From Hermodice carunculata (Eukaryota > Annelida > Polychaeta > Eunicida > Amphinomidae): 64,000 bases of DNA. Of the stretch, positions 10,832 through 21,656 are shown piece after piece (position 1 is the stretch's first letter; every line of letters starts with the position of its first letter). The stretch lies in assembly GCA_964020975.1 (NCBI GenBank), contig OZ026624.1, positions 31,254,850 through 31,318,849 on the forward strand, given 5' to 3'. Under the pieces are notes generated by a model. That model made no database searches and was not told where the DNA came from. It saw nothing but the letters and a program-made list of their open reading frames with translations. Both the position numbers and the translations under genes were made by a program.

Positions 10832-12634
10832 GTAAGTGTATACGTGACGGTGTGGCAGGGGAGTCTAAAGCCTCCTGTGCTGCCTACTAGTGGGCGTTGC
10901 CTCTACAGTGCATGAAAGAAAATTGTTTAGTAATAGCCTTATTCTTGATGAAGAAGCAAACACTCAGATGGAATTCACAACACTGAATCATTTCTGATAA
11001 TTTCTAAATGGGAAAAGTTTGCTTAATTGATTGTGGGCCCTCAGGGTTAAAAAATGCGTATTGTAAGTGTAGCTCAAGTTAGAAAGTCATATGCAACCAC
11101 CTTTGTTGCATTGAATAATTTACAGAAATTGTTTGGGAAGAAAGTATGACCTTTTGGATCAAAGTAAGGTTTTCGATTTACAGATGTGAAAGGTTTGGAT
11201 ACACTTGTTTTTATTAATGAACATGAAAGAATTTGAGACCAGAAATAAAAGTTCTGATGCAACAGGTGTTTACTTTTCAGAGATGTTGGGTAGGGGAGGT
11301 TTCCCTGTATAATGGACTACCAATGACTGTCTGTAATAGTATAGTAAAACTTTATTTACTTATCAAATGCTACAAGTATGTACATGCTCATGGATACACT
11401 TTCTGAATGGGAGCAAATTGTAAATTCAGTGTATTACACTGTTGTCATTTAACCAGGTCACATGTAGCCCTCATAGTTTTACACAAATTTGGAATCAACT
11501 CTGGCAGTTTCAGATATAGTTATACCTCAGATATGAGTTGTTCAGGACAGTGTTCAACAAGAAAAACTGTGTCGTACTTTAAAAAAAATGCAAAAATGTC
11601 TGTTTTCTTTCCATGGTCTGTGAAAGGCAGGTTGACTTTCACGTGTCTACATTGGAACTTAAAACTCCATAAAATTTTGAATCACATGGATCATACTTCC
11701 AAACTCTTCGATTGCCAGTCACTACAAATGGTGTACTGACTTTTTGTGGTCCCCCAGTGCAAGTCGTGGCATTTGTCATGCTCGATACATCTTTAAAATG
11801 GCCCACATTTATTCTGCAGTAATTTGTTCAAAATGACTGTTACCATATGTGGATGATTTCCATAGCATTGAATCTTATTTTGCTTATTGTACAAGTTATT
11901 TGCAATTATTGATGAGATTTATGGTAGGCAAAACTGATATGTTATGCAAAAACAACACCTCCAATGTGCAAATGGAGTCCAGGCACAAGACATTGCCTTC
12001 ATTGGTACCAAATGTACAGTAAATATCCGTCTGTTTGTCTTGCAATCATAACTGAAGGTTTCAGAAAAACTGTCCGACTCCTAATCCCATGAAAATATCA
12101 AAGTGTTTACGCCTTGACAGTTCCAAAAGAGCCAGATTTGCTGCTTTTGTTGTGCCTGGCATCTATGCTTTCATCAACGCATGTTGTTAAGACCTGGTTG
12201 GAAGTCCAGGTAAATGATGACAGTCTAAGCGATCTCCACACTCCTGTGGGTCTATGTGACTAACTTTCAGAGTTAATTATTTAAATAGGTCATATGATGA
12301 TCTGACTACATCACCATCAGTGAGTAGTAATGATTATCTGAAGAACATCTCCAACTTTTGAAATGTTTAGCATAAATTAACTGCATAGCAATCACATTTA
12401 ATCAATGATGAAGCATTTTACTGATGTAGATGAAGTTCTGAACTTTGCAATGATACCAAATATGCGGTGCTTACCAGAAGTAATCCTGTCTATGGAGGGC
12501 ACAGACAAGTACAATTTTACCACAGTTTTTACATTGTTTTGCCAATTTTCAACCATAAAAGTGCTAACAATACATCATTTGCCCTCAGTTTAATTAAATT
12601 CATTATTTACATATAGCAGCAAGACAGTTACATA
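10832..12634. other. RPRD1 intron, unique sequence
   Basis: No convincing coding, RNA or repeat structure is visible. The short frames near 11407-11739 and 12405-12593 have no recognisable content and no matched splice sites. Confidence 0.5.
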
Positions 12635-14340
12635 AAACAAGATATGTTTGTAAAACATAGATGCCCCCCACCCTCATTACCCTTGCCCTCACTACCCTAT
12701 TGATAGTGGTAGATGGGGCACTCATGACCTTACAAAATTAGTGAAGGTTGATCATACATCCAGGTCACATATCTTTGAACTTTAAACTAGCCCTTAAAAA
12801 AGGACTAAAAACCTGAACAATATAAAAGTTATAGCTGAAAAATTAGTCATCATTTAGAAACCATATTCAGCAAAGTGGCTTTATGACCTTGGGAATTAGG
12901 GCTAGGTCACTCATTTTCACTTGACCTTCAATTATTGTGCGAAAACCACAGGAAGTCTACTGTCTGTGTGTGACCCTCAAAACTGGGTCAAGGTCACCCA
13001 TCTACAAACTCAAACTGGCCCTTATAGGCAACAATAAAGCTGTGCAATATAAAAGTGCTACCTCTAAAATGTAAGTTATCATGCAGAAACAGTATTCAAC
13101 CAAATGGCTCTGTGACCTTTGAAATGAGGTCAAGGTCACCCATCTTCAAACTTGACCTAGCCTCGAATACGGACAATTATCCAGTGCAACATAAAAGTCC
13201 TAGTTTAAAAACCTCTTCAGTTATCATGTGGAAACCAAAGTTAACTCAGGTACCACTGTGACCTTGGAAATTTAATCAAGGTCACCAAACTTTAAACCTC
13301 TTCTAGCCCTTAGCAAGAACTATAGACCTGTAAAGTATCCCAGTCCTAACTTAAAAACTTCTTGAGTTATTGTGCGGAAACCACAGGAATTCTACAGTCT
13401 CTCTGTGACCCTGAAAACTGGGTCAAGGTCATCCATCTTCAAACTCAGCCTAGCCCTTACAGAGAACCATAAAGCTGTGCAATATAAAAGTTCTAGCTCC
13501 AAGGTATAAGCTATCATGCAGAAAGCATGAAACCATATGCAGTAAAGTGGCTCTGTGACTTTTAAAATGAGGTCAAGGTCATCCATCTTCGAACTTTGCC
13601 TAGCCCCAAATATGGACTATAATGCTGTGCAAGAAAAAAGTCCTAGCTTAAAAGCCTCTTCAGTTATTGTGCGGAAACCAAAGTTACCTGGGGTACCACT
13701 GTGACCTTGGAAATTAGGTCAAGGTCACCCATCTTCAAACTTTGCCTAGCTTTTGACTAGAATAATACACCTGTACAGTATCAAAGTCCTAGCTCTAAAA
13801 TTTCTTGAGTTATTGTGCGGAAACCACAGGAATTCTACAATCTCTGTGTGATCCTGAAAACTGGGTCAAGGTCACCCATCTTCAAACTCAACCTAGCCCT
13901 CACAGAGAACCATAAAGCTGTGCAATATAAAAGTTCTAGCTCCAAGGTGTAAGTTATCATGCAGAAAGCATGAAACCATATTCAGTAAAGTGGCTCTGTG
14001 ACCTTTAAAATGAGGTCAAGGTCATCCATCTGCGAACTTCGCCTAGCCCTAAATATGGACTATAATCCTGTGCAATATAAAAGTCTTAGCTTGAAAACCT
14101 CTTCAGTTATTGTGCGGACACCAAAGTTACTTCAGGTACCACTGTGACCTTGGAAATTAGGTCAAGGTCAAGCATCTTCAAACTTTGCCTAGCTTTTGAC
14201 TGGAATGATACACCTGTACAGTATCAAAATCCTAGCTCAAAAACTTCGTGAGTTATTGTGCGGAAACCACAGTCTACCGACCCACAGACCGACACATGCA
14301 ATGTTATATGCCCCACCTTCTTCGAAGGGGGGCATAATAA
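12635..14340 (+). mobile_element. Hairpin-ended non-coding element with tandem core, family E1 copy 1
   Basis: It starts near AACAAGATATGTTTGTAAAA followed by ATGCCCCCCACCCTCATTAC, and ends with a GCCCCACCTTC / GAAGGGGGGC hairpin after a GACCGACA-type run. Copies are at 20283-21656 (reverse) and 37554-38780 (same orientation). The core is a tandem array of units of about 147 bp, each carrying GGTCAAGGTCA. No protein is encoded. The CTTGTT/AACAAG terminus with nearby hairpin is shared with family E2. This suggests a rolling-circle (Helentron-like) mode of movement, which is inference. Confidence 0.8.
12988..14170. repeat. 147-bp tandem units with TCAAGGTCA motif, 443-bp higher-order repeat
   Basis: TCAAGGTCA starts at 12988, 13130, 13276, 13423, 13573, 13719, 13866, 14016 and 14162. 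Steps are 142 to 150 bp, mean about 147. Three unit types (GTGACCCTGAAAACTGGG, GTGACCTTTAAAATGAGG and GTGACCTTGGAAATTAGG) rotate, so that 13130, 13573 and 14016 are exactly 443 bp apart, as are 13276, 13719 and 14162. TCAAGGTCA is the classic extended half-site bound by ERR and NR5A/FTZ-F1 nuclear receptors. Confidence 0.85.
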
Positions 14341-14878
14341 CGCATAATTATCTTCAATCATATAAGCCCAGGTTGATTCTCTATTTTTTTGGCATTATGT
14401 TTTCCTGGGAGTGCCAAACATTACAAAAATTGCATTGATAGAAAACTAATTAAGCAGAGACAATGAATGTCAACAAAAATTAATGTGACTTGAAGATGTT
14501 TCTGGAGCTTGGCTCAATATGAAACTGTCAAAGCGTTCCTTTCCTATTAGTTGTCAGCAAACATGGCGATCACTTTTGGATGCATTCGAGATTGTGAAAT
14601 GAAACATGAAATTATCATCAGAGTGCTCTCAAATGAATTAAACTGTATAAACTTGCCAAAATGTAAAGTTGACACCACTGTTGATGTGAACATTGAAGTT
14701 GTATCTTTCAATATGTACCAGGCATTCCAAAATTGCAGCGTACCTGTTACATATCCTTAAGAGTGGCATATTTACATGTATATTAAATTTTCAAAATTTA
14801 AAAGTGAAATGATTTAATAATTCATTAAATAAATGAACTTAGTTTGAAGCATGTAGATATTTTTGATTGACCAAGATC

Positions 14879-14880
<2 letters not shown>

Positions 14881-14923
<43 letters not shown>
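14881..14923. repeat. (TA)n microsatellite
   Basis: A TA run of about 43 bp that ends only 12 bp before the next RPRD1 exon. It therefore occupies the usual branch-point and pyrimidine-tract region of that acceptor (GTCTTGAACAG). Confidence 0.95.
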
Positions 14924-14926
<3 letters not shown>

Positions 14927-14934
14927 TTGAACAG

Positions 14935-15061
14935 GCCGAGGACTTGGTCAAAGCCCTGGAAGAGTTAGAAAACTCAGCCTCCAGTGATGCTGCAGTGCGG
15001 GAGAGGATTGCTGCTCTACCACCAGAGGTCTCTGATGTCTCCCTACTTGATAAAGTACAAG
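14935..15061 (+). CDS. RPRD1: RPRD1 exon, start of C-terminal helical domain
   Basis: After CTTGAACAG the exon encodes AEDLVKALEELENSASSDAA and VRERIAALPPEVSDVSLLDK. From memory, human RPRD1B has ELIKALQDLENAASGDA, VRQKIASLP and EVQDVSLLEK here. It begins in phase 0 and leaves one base before the GTAAGTC donor. The block opens the helical C-terminal region that leads into the dimerising coiled coil. A MITE starts 28 bp after the exon. Confidence 0.95.
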
Positions 15062-15089
15062 GTAAGTCAAATAACTCATATTTTGTCTG

Positions 15090-15332
15090 TTAACCCTTTC
15101 CAAGTCAGAATAAGACTTACGTCAGTAGCCTTCCTTGGTGCTGGTTGGCCAGTTTTCTCCCAAACAGCACTAAGGGAAGCTGTTTTGTCATGGGGTGTGC
15201 TATAATTATGGGTCTTATCTACAATTTTCAACAAAAATGCTTACTATAAACATGAAGCTTAAGTGGAAATATTAAAGCAGATAACCATTTACGTTCAGGT
15301 GCTTTTTAGCCATTTTGGTGAGAAAGGGTTAA
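15090..15332. mobile_element. MITE of the TTAACYCTTTC family, copy 2
   Basis: It begins TTAACCCTTTCCAAGTC and ends GAAAGGGTTAA, an 11-bp terminal inverted repeat. Length is 243 bp. It lies just inside the RPRD1 intron, 28 bp after the donor at 15062. Confidence 0.8.
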
Positions 15333-16845
15333 TCACAATCATTTGTTATGGTGTCGTGGCAAAAGTTGGTAGCACTATGTGTTTTATTTTATGTGGCCAA
15401 TAGGGATTTCCCTGTCAGCATACCAGGCAATTGATATACTGATCAGAGTTAAATGGATGGTGAGAAACCCTATCAGTGGAAGCAGGAACTTGCTACAAGC
15501 AATCTATGCCTAGTGTTGTACTACAAAGTAGTGCTCCCTTGTGGTGTCAGCCAATGAGTATGTGGGGGGTGGGTGGGTGGTGAATGCAGTGACCAAACAC
15601 AGTGTTGCCAAACTTGGGCGGGGGGAAGTAAGTAGAAGTTTTTTTTTGGGGGGGGGGGGGTGTCAGGAGTGGGTACACCTCCTCTCGATGTAGAAAAAGT
15701 TTGAAAAATAAGGGTGTAATCATACATTTTCCTGAAATCTGATTCAGTACTCACCCATATTTCCATTTTTCAAAGGACATTTTTTAAATTGTGTAGATTT
15801 AAGTGGGGATTTAAGAAAGTAACGCGAAATGAGCTTTTTGGGTATTTTCTTTTTTTATTTTTGCATAATATGTAGATAGGATCAAAAATACATAGGTCTT
15901 GTACTAAAGACGCAAACTTGGCAACACTGCAAACAACCTCATCAGTTGAGAACAAAATGGTTAAATGCATGGAGTGCTTGATGTTTTTGGAGATGTTACA
16001 GTTGACCTTCAATTTTAATTAGCCCCAGAGATATGTTGTCAAAGGAGGTGAACCATGGGTGTTTGCTTTTTCAGACACACAGAAAAATCTTATTATAATG
16101 ACAAAACCTGTTCCCTACATAACTCAGATACGAGAATATGTTGAATAAATGAGTCAAATAGCAGAGAAATCTGTCCAAATTGATGACTTTTAATAACTGT
16201 TGTAGACAATTTTTCAGAATAATTTACTGGCCAAATGCAAGCACTGAAGGGTCAGTGGTCACATTGTTGCTGAAACGTCTAGCCTCTTCCCCCCCCCCCC
16301 CCCCCCCTTGCATTTGGGCCAGTGCACATCTTGTTAGGAGCATATGGAAAGAGTTCAGTGCAGTTACTTCCTGTTTGCTTGACAGTCATTAGTACAGGTT
16401 TCAGGTAAACTGACTTTGGAAGTAATACTGATGATATTAAACACAAACATTTGTAGTAGCCCATGCAAATTAAAATCTAATAACTTTTTATGATGTGCAA
16501 CTGCATCAAAATTTATTGCCTTTTAATGGCCTTAAAACAGGAAACCAAAATTAATAAATTTTAATGATGCATGGTAACCCTGTAATATGTTGGATATCTG
16601 AGTGTCTTTATAACTATATCTATTCTTAGTAATTGTGGGAATGTGGATTCAGGGATGGCCATACAGCAAACAAGCTTGTGGCACAATGCCTTCAAAGCAG
16701 AAGTCACACACAGTCTTCTTTTACTAATATAGCAAAACACCCAAGCCAGTATTCCAGGTGGGTTGTATGTTAAAGTAAGTCTTTGAATAAATTTTTACTT
16801 TTGCAGCTTAAGTGGTAAAATTTGTATGAAGGTTTGAGCTCAGCA
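15333..16845. other. RPRD1 intron, simple-sequence patches
   Basis: Contains a G-rich patch at about 15615-15665 and a C17-type tract near 16290-16308. No gene or bounded element is seen. The Gly- or Pro-rich frames here come from the homopolymers. Confidence 0.5.
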
Positions 16846-17212
16846 TTTATCCCGTACTTAGGGCCATATTACTTTAAAAATGGACTTAATACAGACTACG
16901 TAGTCTGACTGACCATACTACGTGGTTATGCACCAGACTACATTGTGTTGCACTACTTTCTTTCCATTCTTGTGTTCATTCCCGTATATGGCATGGATCT
17001 GACCATACTACGTGGCTATGCACCAGACTACGTTGACTGTTCACTTTGTTTATGAACTTAATGTATTCATACACCAGAAGCAAAATAAAATGAGGTCGCG
17101 TATGTCTACATTGGGAAGCTTGTGTCTGTTATCTTTTATTTAATTATTAAAAGTATTTTTTTTTAATTTACAATGAAAAATGAAAATTGATAGTACTTAA
17201 GTACGGGATAAA
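16846..17212. mobile_element. 367-bp element with 15-bp perfect terminal inverted repeats
   Basis: TTTATCCCGTACTTA at the left end is exactly mirrored by TAAGTACGGGATAAA at the right end. Inside, GACCATACTACGTGG and the following TATGCACCAGACTAC occur twice (about 16911 and 17000). There is no coding capacity, so it is a MITE-like element. Confidence 0.8.
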
Positions 17213-17215
17213 AAG

Positions 17216-17351
17216 AAAACTAGGCTCGTCCGGAGTCTGCTACACCAGACTACCTTCGTGACATCCGCATCACACGCGCCCTTTGGGCTTGTGTGATGCG
17301 GATGTCTACTCAGGTAGTCTGGTGTAGCAGACTCCGGACTCACCTAGTTTT
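17216..17351. mobile_element. Long perfect foldback next to the 367-bp element
   Basis: The ends AAAACTAGG and CCTAGTTTT frame a 25-bp perfect stem that contains CCGGAGTCTGCTACACCAGA. A second inner stem is built on GACATCCGCATCACAC and GTGTGATGCGGATGTC. Only three bases separate it from the preceding element. It shares the CACCAGACTAC word with that element's interior, so the two probably belong to one family. Confidence 0.85.
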
Positions 17352-17578
17352 CTCATTATACACCTGCATATATGTGAGCAATTGGTTGTTAGATGTAGAT
17401 CTAGTGGTTTTACAGGCATTAAGTTGCAAATTACTGCAAAGTGATGTGTAACCTTAATCCTCTTGACTGAAGTGCCATTTATAAATTAAATTGACAGGCA
17501 AACCTGTTTTTGCTCTTCCCTTTGTGTAGATGCTGATCACTGAAACATCCAATGGGCTGAATTCAAGATGGTTGTGTA

Positions 17579-17758
17579 TACGGTAAAACTTCCCTATACC
17601 AAACACCCTTGGGACTGAAAAAAGTGTTTGGTATAGTGAGCTGTGCGGTATAGGGAGGTTTGATACATTGGAAGTATATATTTAGGACCGAGAAATGGTG
17701 TTCAGTATAGAGAGGGGTTAGGTATACGGATGTGTTCGGTTAGAGAGGTTTTACTGTA
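17579..17758. mobile_element. Foldback element, TACGGTAAAAC variant
   Basis: The ends TACGGTAAAACTTCCCTATA and GAGAGGTTTTACTGTA are related to the foldback family at 7087. Inside, AAGTGTTTGGTATAG-type phrases alternate with their complements. It ends 50 bp before an RPRD1 exon. Confidence 0.8.
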
Positions 17759-17807
17759 ATTGTATAGATACAGTGTATAATGGATTGCTGACGCTTATAC
17801 TTTGTAG

Positions 17808-17983
17808 ATAAGCAGGCCGCCAATGAGCTGTCTGGTAAAGTAGAGGACGCCTGTTTGATGCTGGCCGAGTACAATAGAAGGTTATCCTCAGAGCTGGACG
17901 AGAGGAAGAAGGTGGCACGTATGCTGCGGGACTTTATCTCCACCCAGAAAGAGCAGCTTTCTGAGGCTGAAGACAAACTCAAG
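17808..17983 (+). CDS. RPRD1: RPRD1 exon, coiled-coil region
   Basis: The exon follows TTTGTAG; its first two bases complete a GAT codon with the base left by the exon ending at 15061. It encodes DKQAANELSGKVEDACLMLA, then EYNRRLSSELDERKKVARML and the QKEQLSEAEDKLK helix. Human RPRD1B reads EACLLLAEYNGRLAAELEDR at the same place, by memory. The heptad pattern of this segment is the dimerisation coiled coil of the family. It ends in phase 0 at GTATTAAC. That donor is weak outside the GT because a MITE begins at intron position +4. Confidence 0.95.
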
Positions 17984-17986
17984 GTA

Positions 17987-18234
17987 TTAACTCTCTCATT
18001 TGCCAATTTGGACAAAAGTCAGTGTGATGTGAGTTGACATAATGATACCAGATTGGTATTTCTTTGTAAACTAACCTTTAAAGTACCAGCATACCTGTTG
18101 TTATCGTAAGAAGGCACAAACCATCAAAATGGGTCAAGTCAACAGCTTTTGTCGGCGTGCTTCGGGTATGTTGTGCCCAAAGCCCATGAATAAAAGCTGT
18201 TGACCTCGTCAAAACTTTGCACTGAAACAGTTGA
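17987..18234. mobile_element. MITE of the TTAACYCTTTC family, copy 3, abutting a splice donor
   Basis: It begins TTAACTCTCTCATTTGCC and ends near GCACTGAAACAGTTGA. The inner hairpin GTCAACAGCTTTTGTCGG / AAAAGCTGTTGACCTCG matches copy 1 at 4817. Only the first three intron bases (GTA) precede it, so most of the 5' splice site of this RPRD1 intron is element-derived. Confidence 0.7.
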
Positions 18235-18603
18235 GGTGTTCCATTAAAAATATTTCTATGAAAAAAAAAGCATGTTCAACTACTTAACAAAATATGCTAC
18301 TTCAAACAATACTGCCAAGTATCATTTCCTGATACCTCACACTTTAACATATGTGCATGTACATGAACCGTATGGTGAGTAAATAACTAGTGAACTGAAA
18401 TATGCCTTTTCTGTCTCTTCACATGCAGTAATTTTTTTGTCACAACATGTAATCTAAAGCAGTTAGCTTATCCCTTAGTGATGGTTGGTTGGAGCACAAA
18501 GAACTGGTAATTTATAATCATTCCTTGGTAGAAGAAAGAACCAAATAGGCCAAACGACAGTTGTGCGGGAAAGGAGTGGTAACGAATATGTTTTCTGTTT
18601 CAG

Positions 18604-18765
18604 GAGTACAAGAGTAAGCTGAACAAGGTGACTTCTGTGCGGCGGGAACTCAAGTCACACATTCAGAACCTGCCTGATCTGACACTACTACCTGACGTGA
18701 CTGGAGGCCTGGCCCCGTTGCCTTCTGCCGGTGACCTGTTTGCCATAGAGAAAGAGTTCTCATGA
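18604..18765 (+). CDS. RPRD1: RPRD1 terminal coding exon
   Basis: After TTTCAG the exon encodes EYKSKLNKVTSVRRELKSHI, then QNLPDLTLLPDVTGGLAPLP and SAGDLFAIEKEFS, followed by TGA at 18763-18765. Human RPRD1B ends with RKELKSHIQSLPDLSLLPNV and TGGLAPLPSAGDLFSTD, so the C-terminus is complete and slightly longer here. Reading is continuous in phase 0 from the previous exon. Confidence 0.96.
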   Translation, partial: EYKSKLNKVTSVRRELKSHIQNLPDLTLLPDVTGGLAPLPSAGDLFAIEKEFS

Positions 18766-20003
18766 TACAGTGATGTACACGCGGGGAACATTCAAATTTT
18801 AAGAACGTTATGGTGATGGACAGCCCCAGGGAGGCAGTGGAGATGATATTTACTGATGCAAAGGGTAGAGTTGTGGGATAGTAATGTAATGGGTATAGGT
18901 GTCCACAGGACAGTAAAGATAGTGGTACATGTACCTGTAAGGTGCATTATGCTGTGTTGACTCCATGCCCCAGACTTACTGGAATGACAACACAAGTGAA
19001 GTTGAATGGCATCTATAAACAATTCATGTGGATGGGAAACGTGTGCATGTACTTGTAATTGAAGATCTATTGTGAACTTGAGGTGACAGATTTTCATACA
19101 CCTGGCCCTGGCCTCAGGTCATGCTTGCAATTCAGCATAAAAAACAAGTTGTGCATAACTTTCCTTATCATTATTGCAGCACACTTCCTATTGGTCTGTT
19201 ACTTCAGAAGAAAATTAAATGACAAAAGTGCTGCAGTAAATTTCACTCTGATTCTGAGATTTTTTTTTTGCAATTCCTGTCAAATATAGATATGGGAGAA
19301 AATCTAGCATTGGGGTGCAGTTGGGACTTTTGTAGCACTCGTTAGACTGAATGCCAGATCCTCAATTTTTATGTAGAAATGATTTGGTACAAGTGTGTGC
19401 ATGAACTCAAATTCAAGATGGTTTTTTACCTGCACAGGATGTGTGTGTTCATGCGTGGGTGCATGTGTGTGCGAGAACCCTCCTTTTCCCCTGAAATAGT
19501 GGCCCAAAGCAGGTGCACATCACATATCATCTGCTTCATTCTTTTCCTCCAAGAAAGTTTCTTTTATGTTATTTTACATGGAAATTGTAAGTAAGATATG
19601 TTAGGAAGGCAAGTGGCTCAGTCTTAATCAAAGGGGGAAGGGTTAAATCAAATGTAATTTTATTGCTTGGAATAAACCTCAACTTGAATGTGGTAAAATT
19701 TTATAACAGTAGAATTGATGCCAAGTCAAGGATGTGCATGTAATTTGACTGTCCCAAAAGTACCCCTCATTCAGAGTGTGATTAGCCTGCCCTAAAGAAG
19801 TGCTTTGGTAAGAACCTCATTGCATTGTTGAATCAAAAAAGCATTAGTTATCATCGATGTGGAATCAATTTGACATTGAAACTTGAAATGGAACTTTTCA
19901 TCTGAATAGATGTGGAACTACTACCGTTAAAAAGTAAAATATTTTAAATACATATACTCGTTGTGTTTTTATTCATAATTGTTTAATTCAGGTATTCAAT
20001 AAA
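18766..20003 (+). promoter_or_regulatory. RPRD1 3' untranslated region with candidate poly(A) signals
   Basis: Non-coding DNA after the RPRD1 stop. Perfect AATAAA hexamers occur at 19671-19676 and 19998-20003; I cannot tell which is used. The next element begins at 20089. No other gene is seen in this stretch. Confidence 0.5.
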
Positions 20004-20088
20004 AGGATTAACGTGGTGAATATCTTAAGTTTATTAACACCTGGTCTCTGTCCAGTCTAAGATAACTTTTCGAGCTTTCATCATCATA

Positions 20089-20255
20089 TACAGTGAAACC
20101 TGTTTATTGTGGACACCTCTGGGATTGGCAAAAAGTGTCCACAGTTAGCAGATGTGTATAATAGACCAGTGTTTTTAACAAGAGAGTTGACCTTTTGCTG
20201 GTGCACATAACTGTCCACATTATATATGTGTCCACAAGGCCAGGTTTTACTCTAC
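20089..20255. mobile_element. Foldback element, TACAGTGAAACC variant
   Basis: It begins TACAGTGAAACCTGTTTATT and ends AGGCCAGGTTTTACTCTA. Inside, GTGGACACCTCTGGGA is answered by TGTCCAC phrases, the same layout as the foldbacks at 7087 and 17579. Confidence 0.8.
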
Positions 20256-20282
20256 ATGTTGTTAATCATCTGTCTGTGCATC

Positions 20283-21656
20283 CATAATTACGCAGCCCCC
20301 CCCCCCCCCTTTCGAAGAAGGCTGGGCGTATAGCTTTGCTCATGTCGGTCGATTGGTAGAGATACTTTGGTTCCTGCACCATAACTCAAGAAGTTTTTGA
20401 GACAGAACTTTGATAATGTTCAAGGTATATACGCCAGTATAAGGGTTAGTTGAAGTGTGAAGGTGGTTGACCATGACAGTATTTCCACAGGCACAGAGGT
20501 ACTGCAGTAAGTTTCGGTTTCTGCACAATAACTAGAAATTTTTTTATGATAGGACCAGTATATTACAGGATTATATTCCTTATCCAGGGATTGGTAAAGT
20601 TTGAAGATGGGTGACCTTGGCCTAAATTCAAAGGTCACAAGCCGTTGAAGGTAAATTTAGTGAACTTAGTTTCTGTGTTGTAACTGAGAGTTTAAGTTAT
20701 GACTTAAATATTATTGCACATGATAAAAGTCCTCAATTAGGGCATGGTGAGCTTAGAAGATGATGACCTTGACCAAATTCTCCAGGTCACCAGGTCGGCC
20801 GGTTGGCTGGTAGAGAGACAGGCTCCCACACCATAACTCAAAAAGTTTTTAGATAGGATTTTGACAGTGCCCAGGTATATACTCCTGTATAAGGGCTAAG
20901 TAAAGAGTGAAGGCGTAAACCTTGACCCTATTCCCAAGGTCACGGAGGAACTGTAGTAAATTTTGGTTTCCGCACTATAACTAAAGCAAATGTTTTTATG
21001 GTAGGACCTGTATATAGCACAAGATTATAGTCCTGATCCAGGGCTAGATCAAGTTCAAAGATGGAAGACCTTGACCAAAGTTGAAAGGTCCCAAGGTCAC
21101 TAATGAAATTTGTTTCTGCAGTGTAACTCAAAATTTCAGTTATGACTTCCATATTGCACATGATAGTCCTCAATTAGGGCTTGGTGAGCTTAGAAGATTG
21201 ATGACCTTGACCAAATTCCCAAGGTCATCACATAGAGTCCTATTAGTGAACTTCGTTTCTGCATGATAACAAGATGTTTTTCACCTAGCGCTTTCAAATT
21301 TCACAGGAACATAGCCTTCTATAAGAGCTGGATCAAGTTCTGAAATGGGTGACTTTGAGTGCATTCCCAAGGTCACAGAGCCACATTACGGACTTTGGGT
21401 TTGTGCTTAACTGTAGAATCTTTGGAGACCGAGCTTTTATTTTGTAAATGTTTTTAGTCCTCGTTTAGGGCTAGATCAGCTTTAAAGAAGGTTGACTTTG
21501 ACCCTATTTCCAAGGTCACAAGGCGCTTAGTGAATTTGGTGTCTTCATCAACTTCCCAAGGTCATGAGTGCCCCATTAAGTACTATCAACAGGGTAATGA
21601 GGGCGAACATGATGACTGTAGGGGGGGCATTTATGTTTTGCAAACCTGTCTTGTTT
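20283..21656 (-). mobile_element. Family E1 element, copy 2 (reverse)
   Basis: It opens with a C-rich tract and TTCGAAGAAGG-type hairpin plus CATGTCGGTCGATTGG, the reverse of the end at 14340. It closes with GGGGGGGCATTTATGTTTT and CTTGTT, the reverse of the start at 12635. The core carries TGACCTTGA words (for example 20764 and 21202) at roughly 145-150-bp steps. It is more diverged than copies 1 and 3. Confidence 0.75.
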
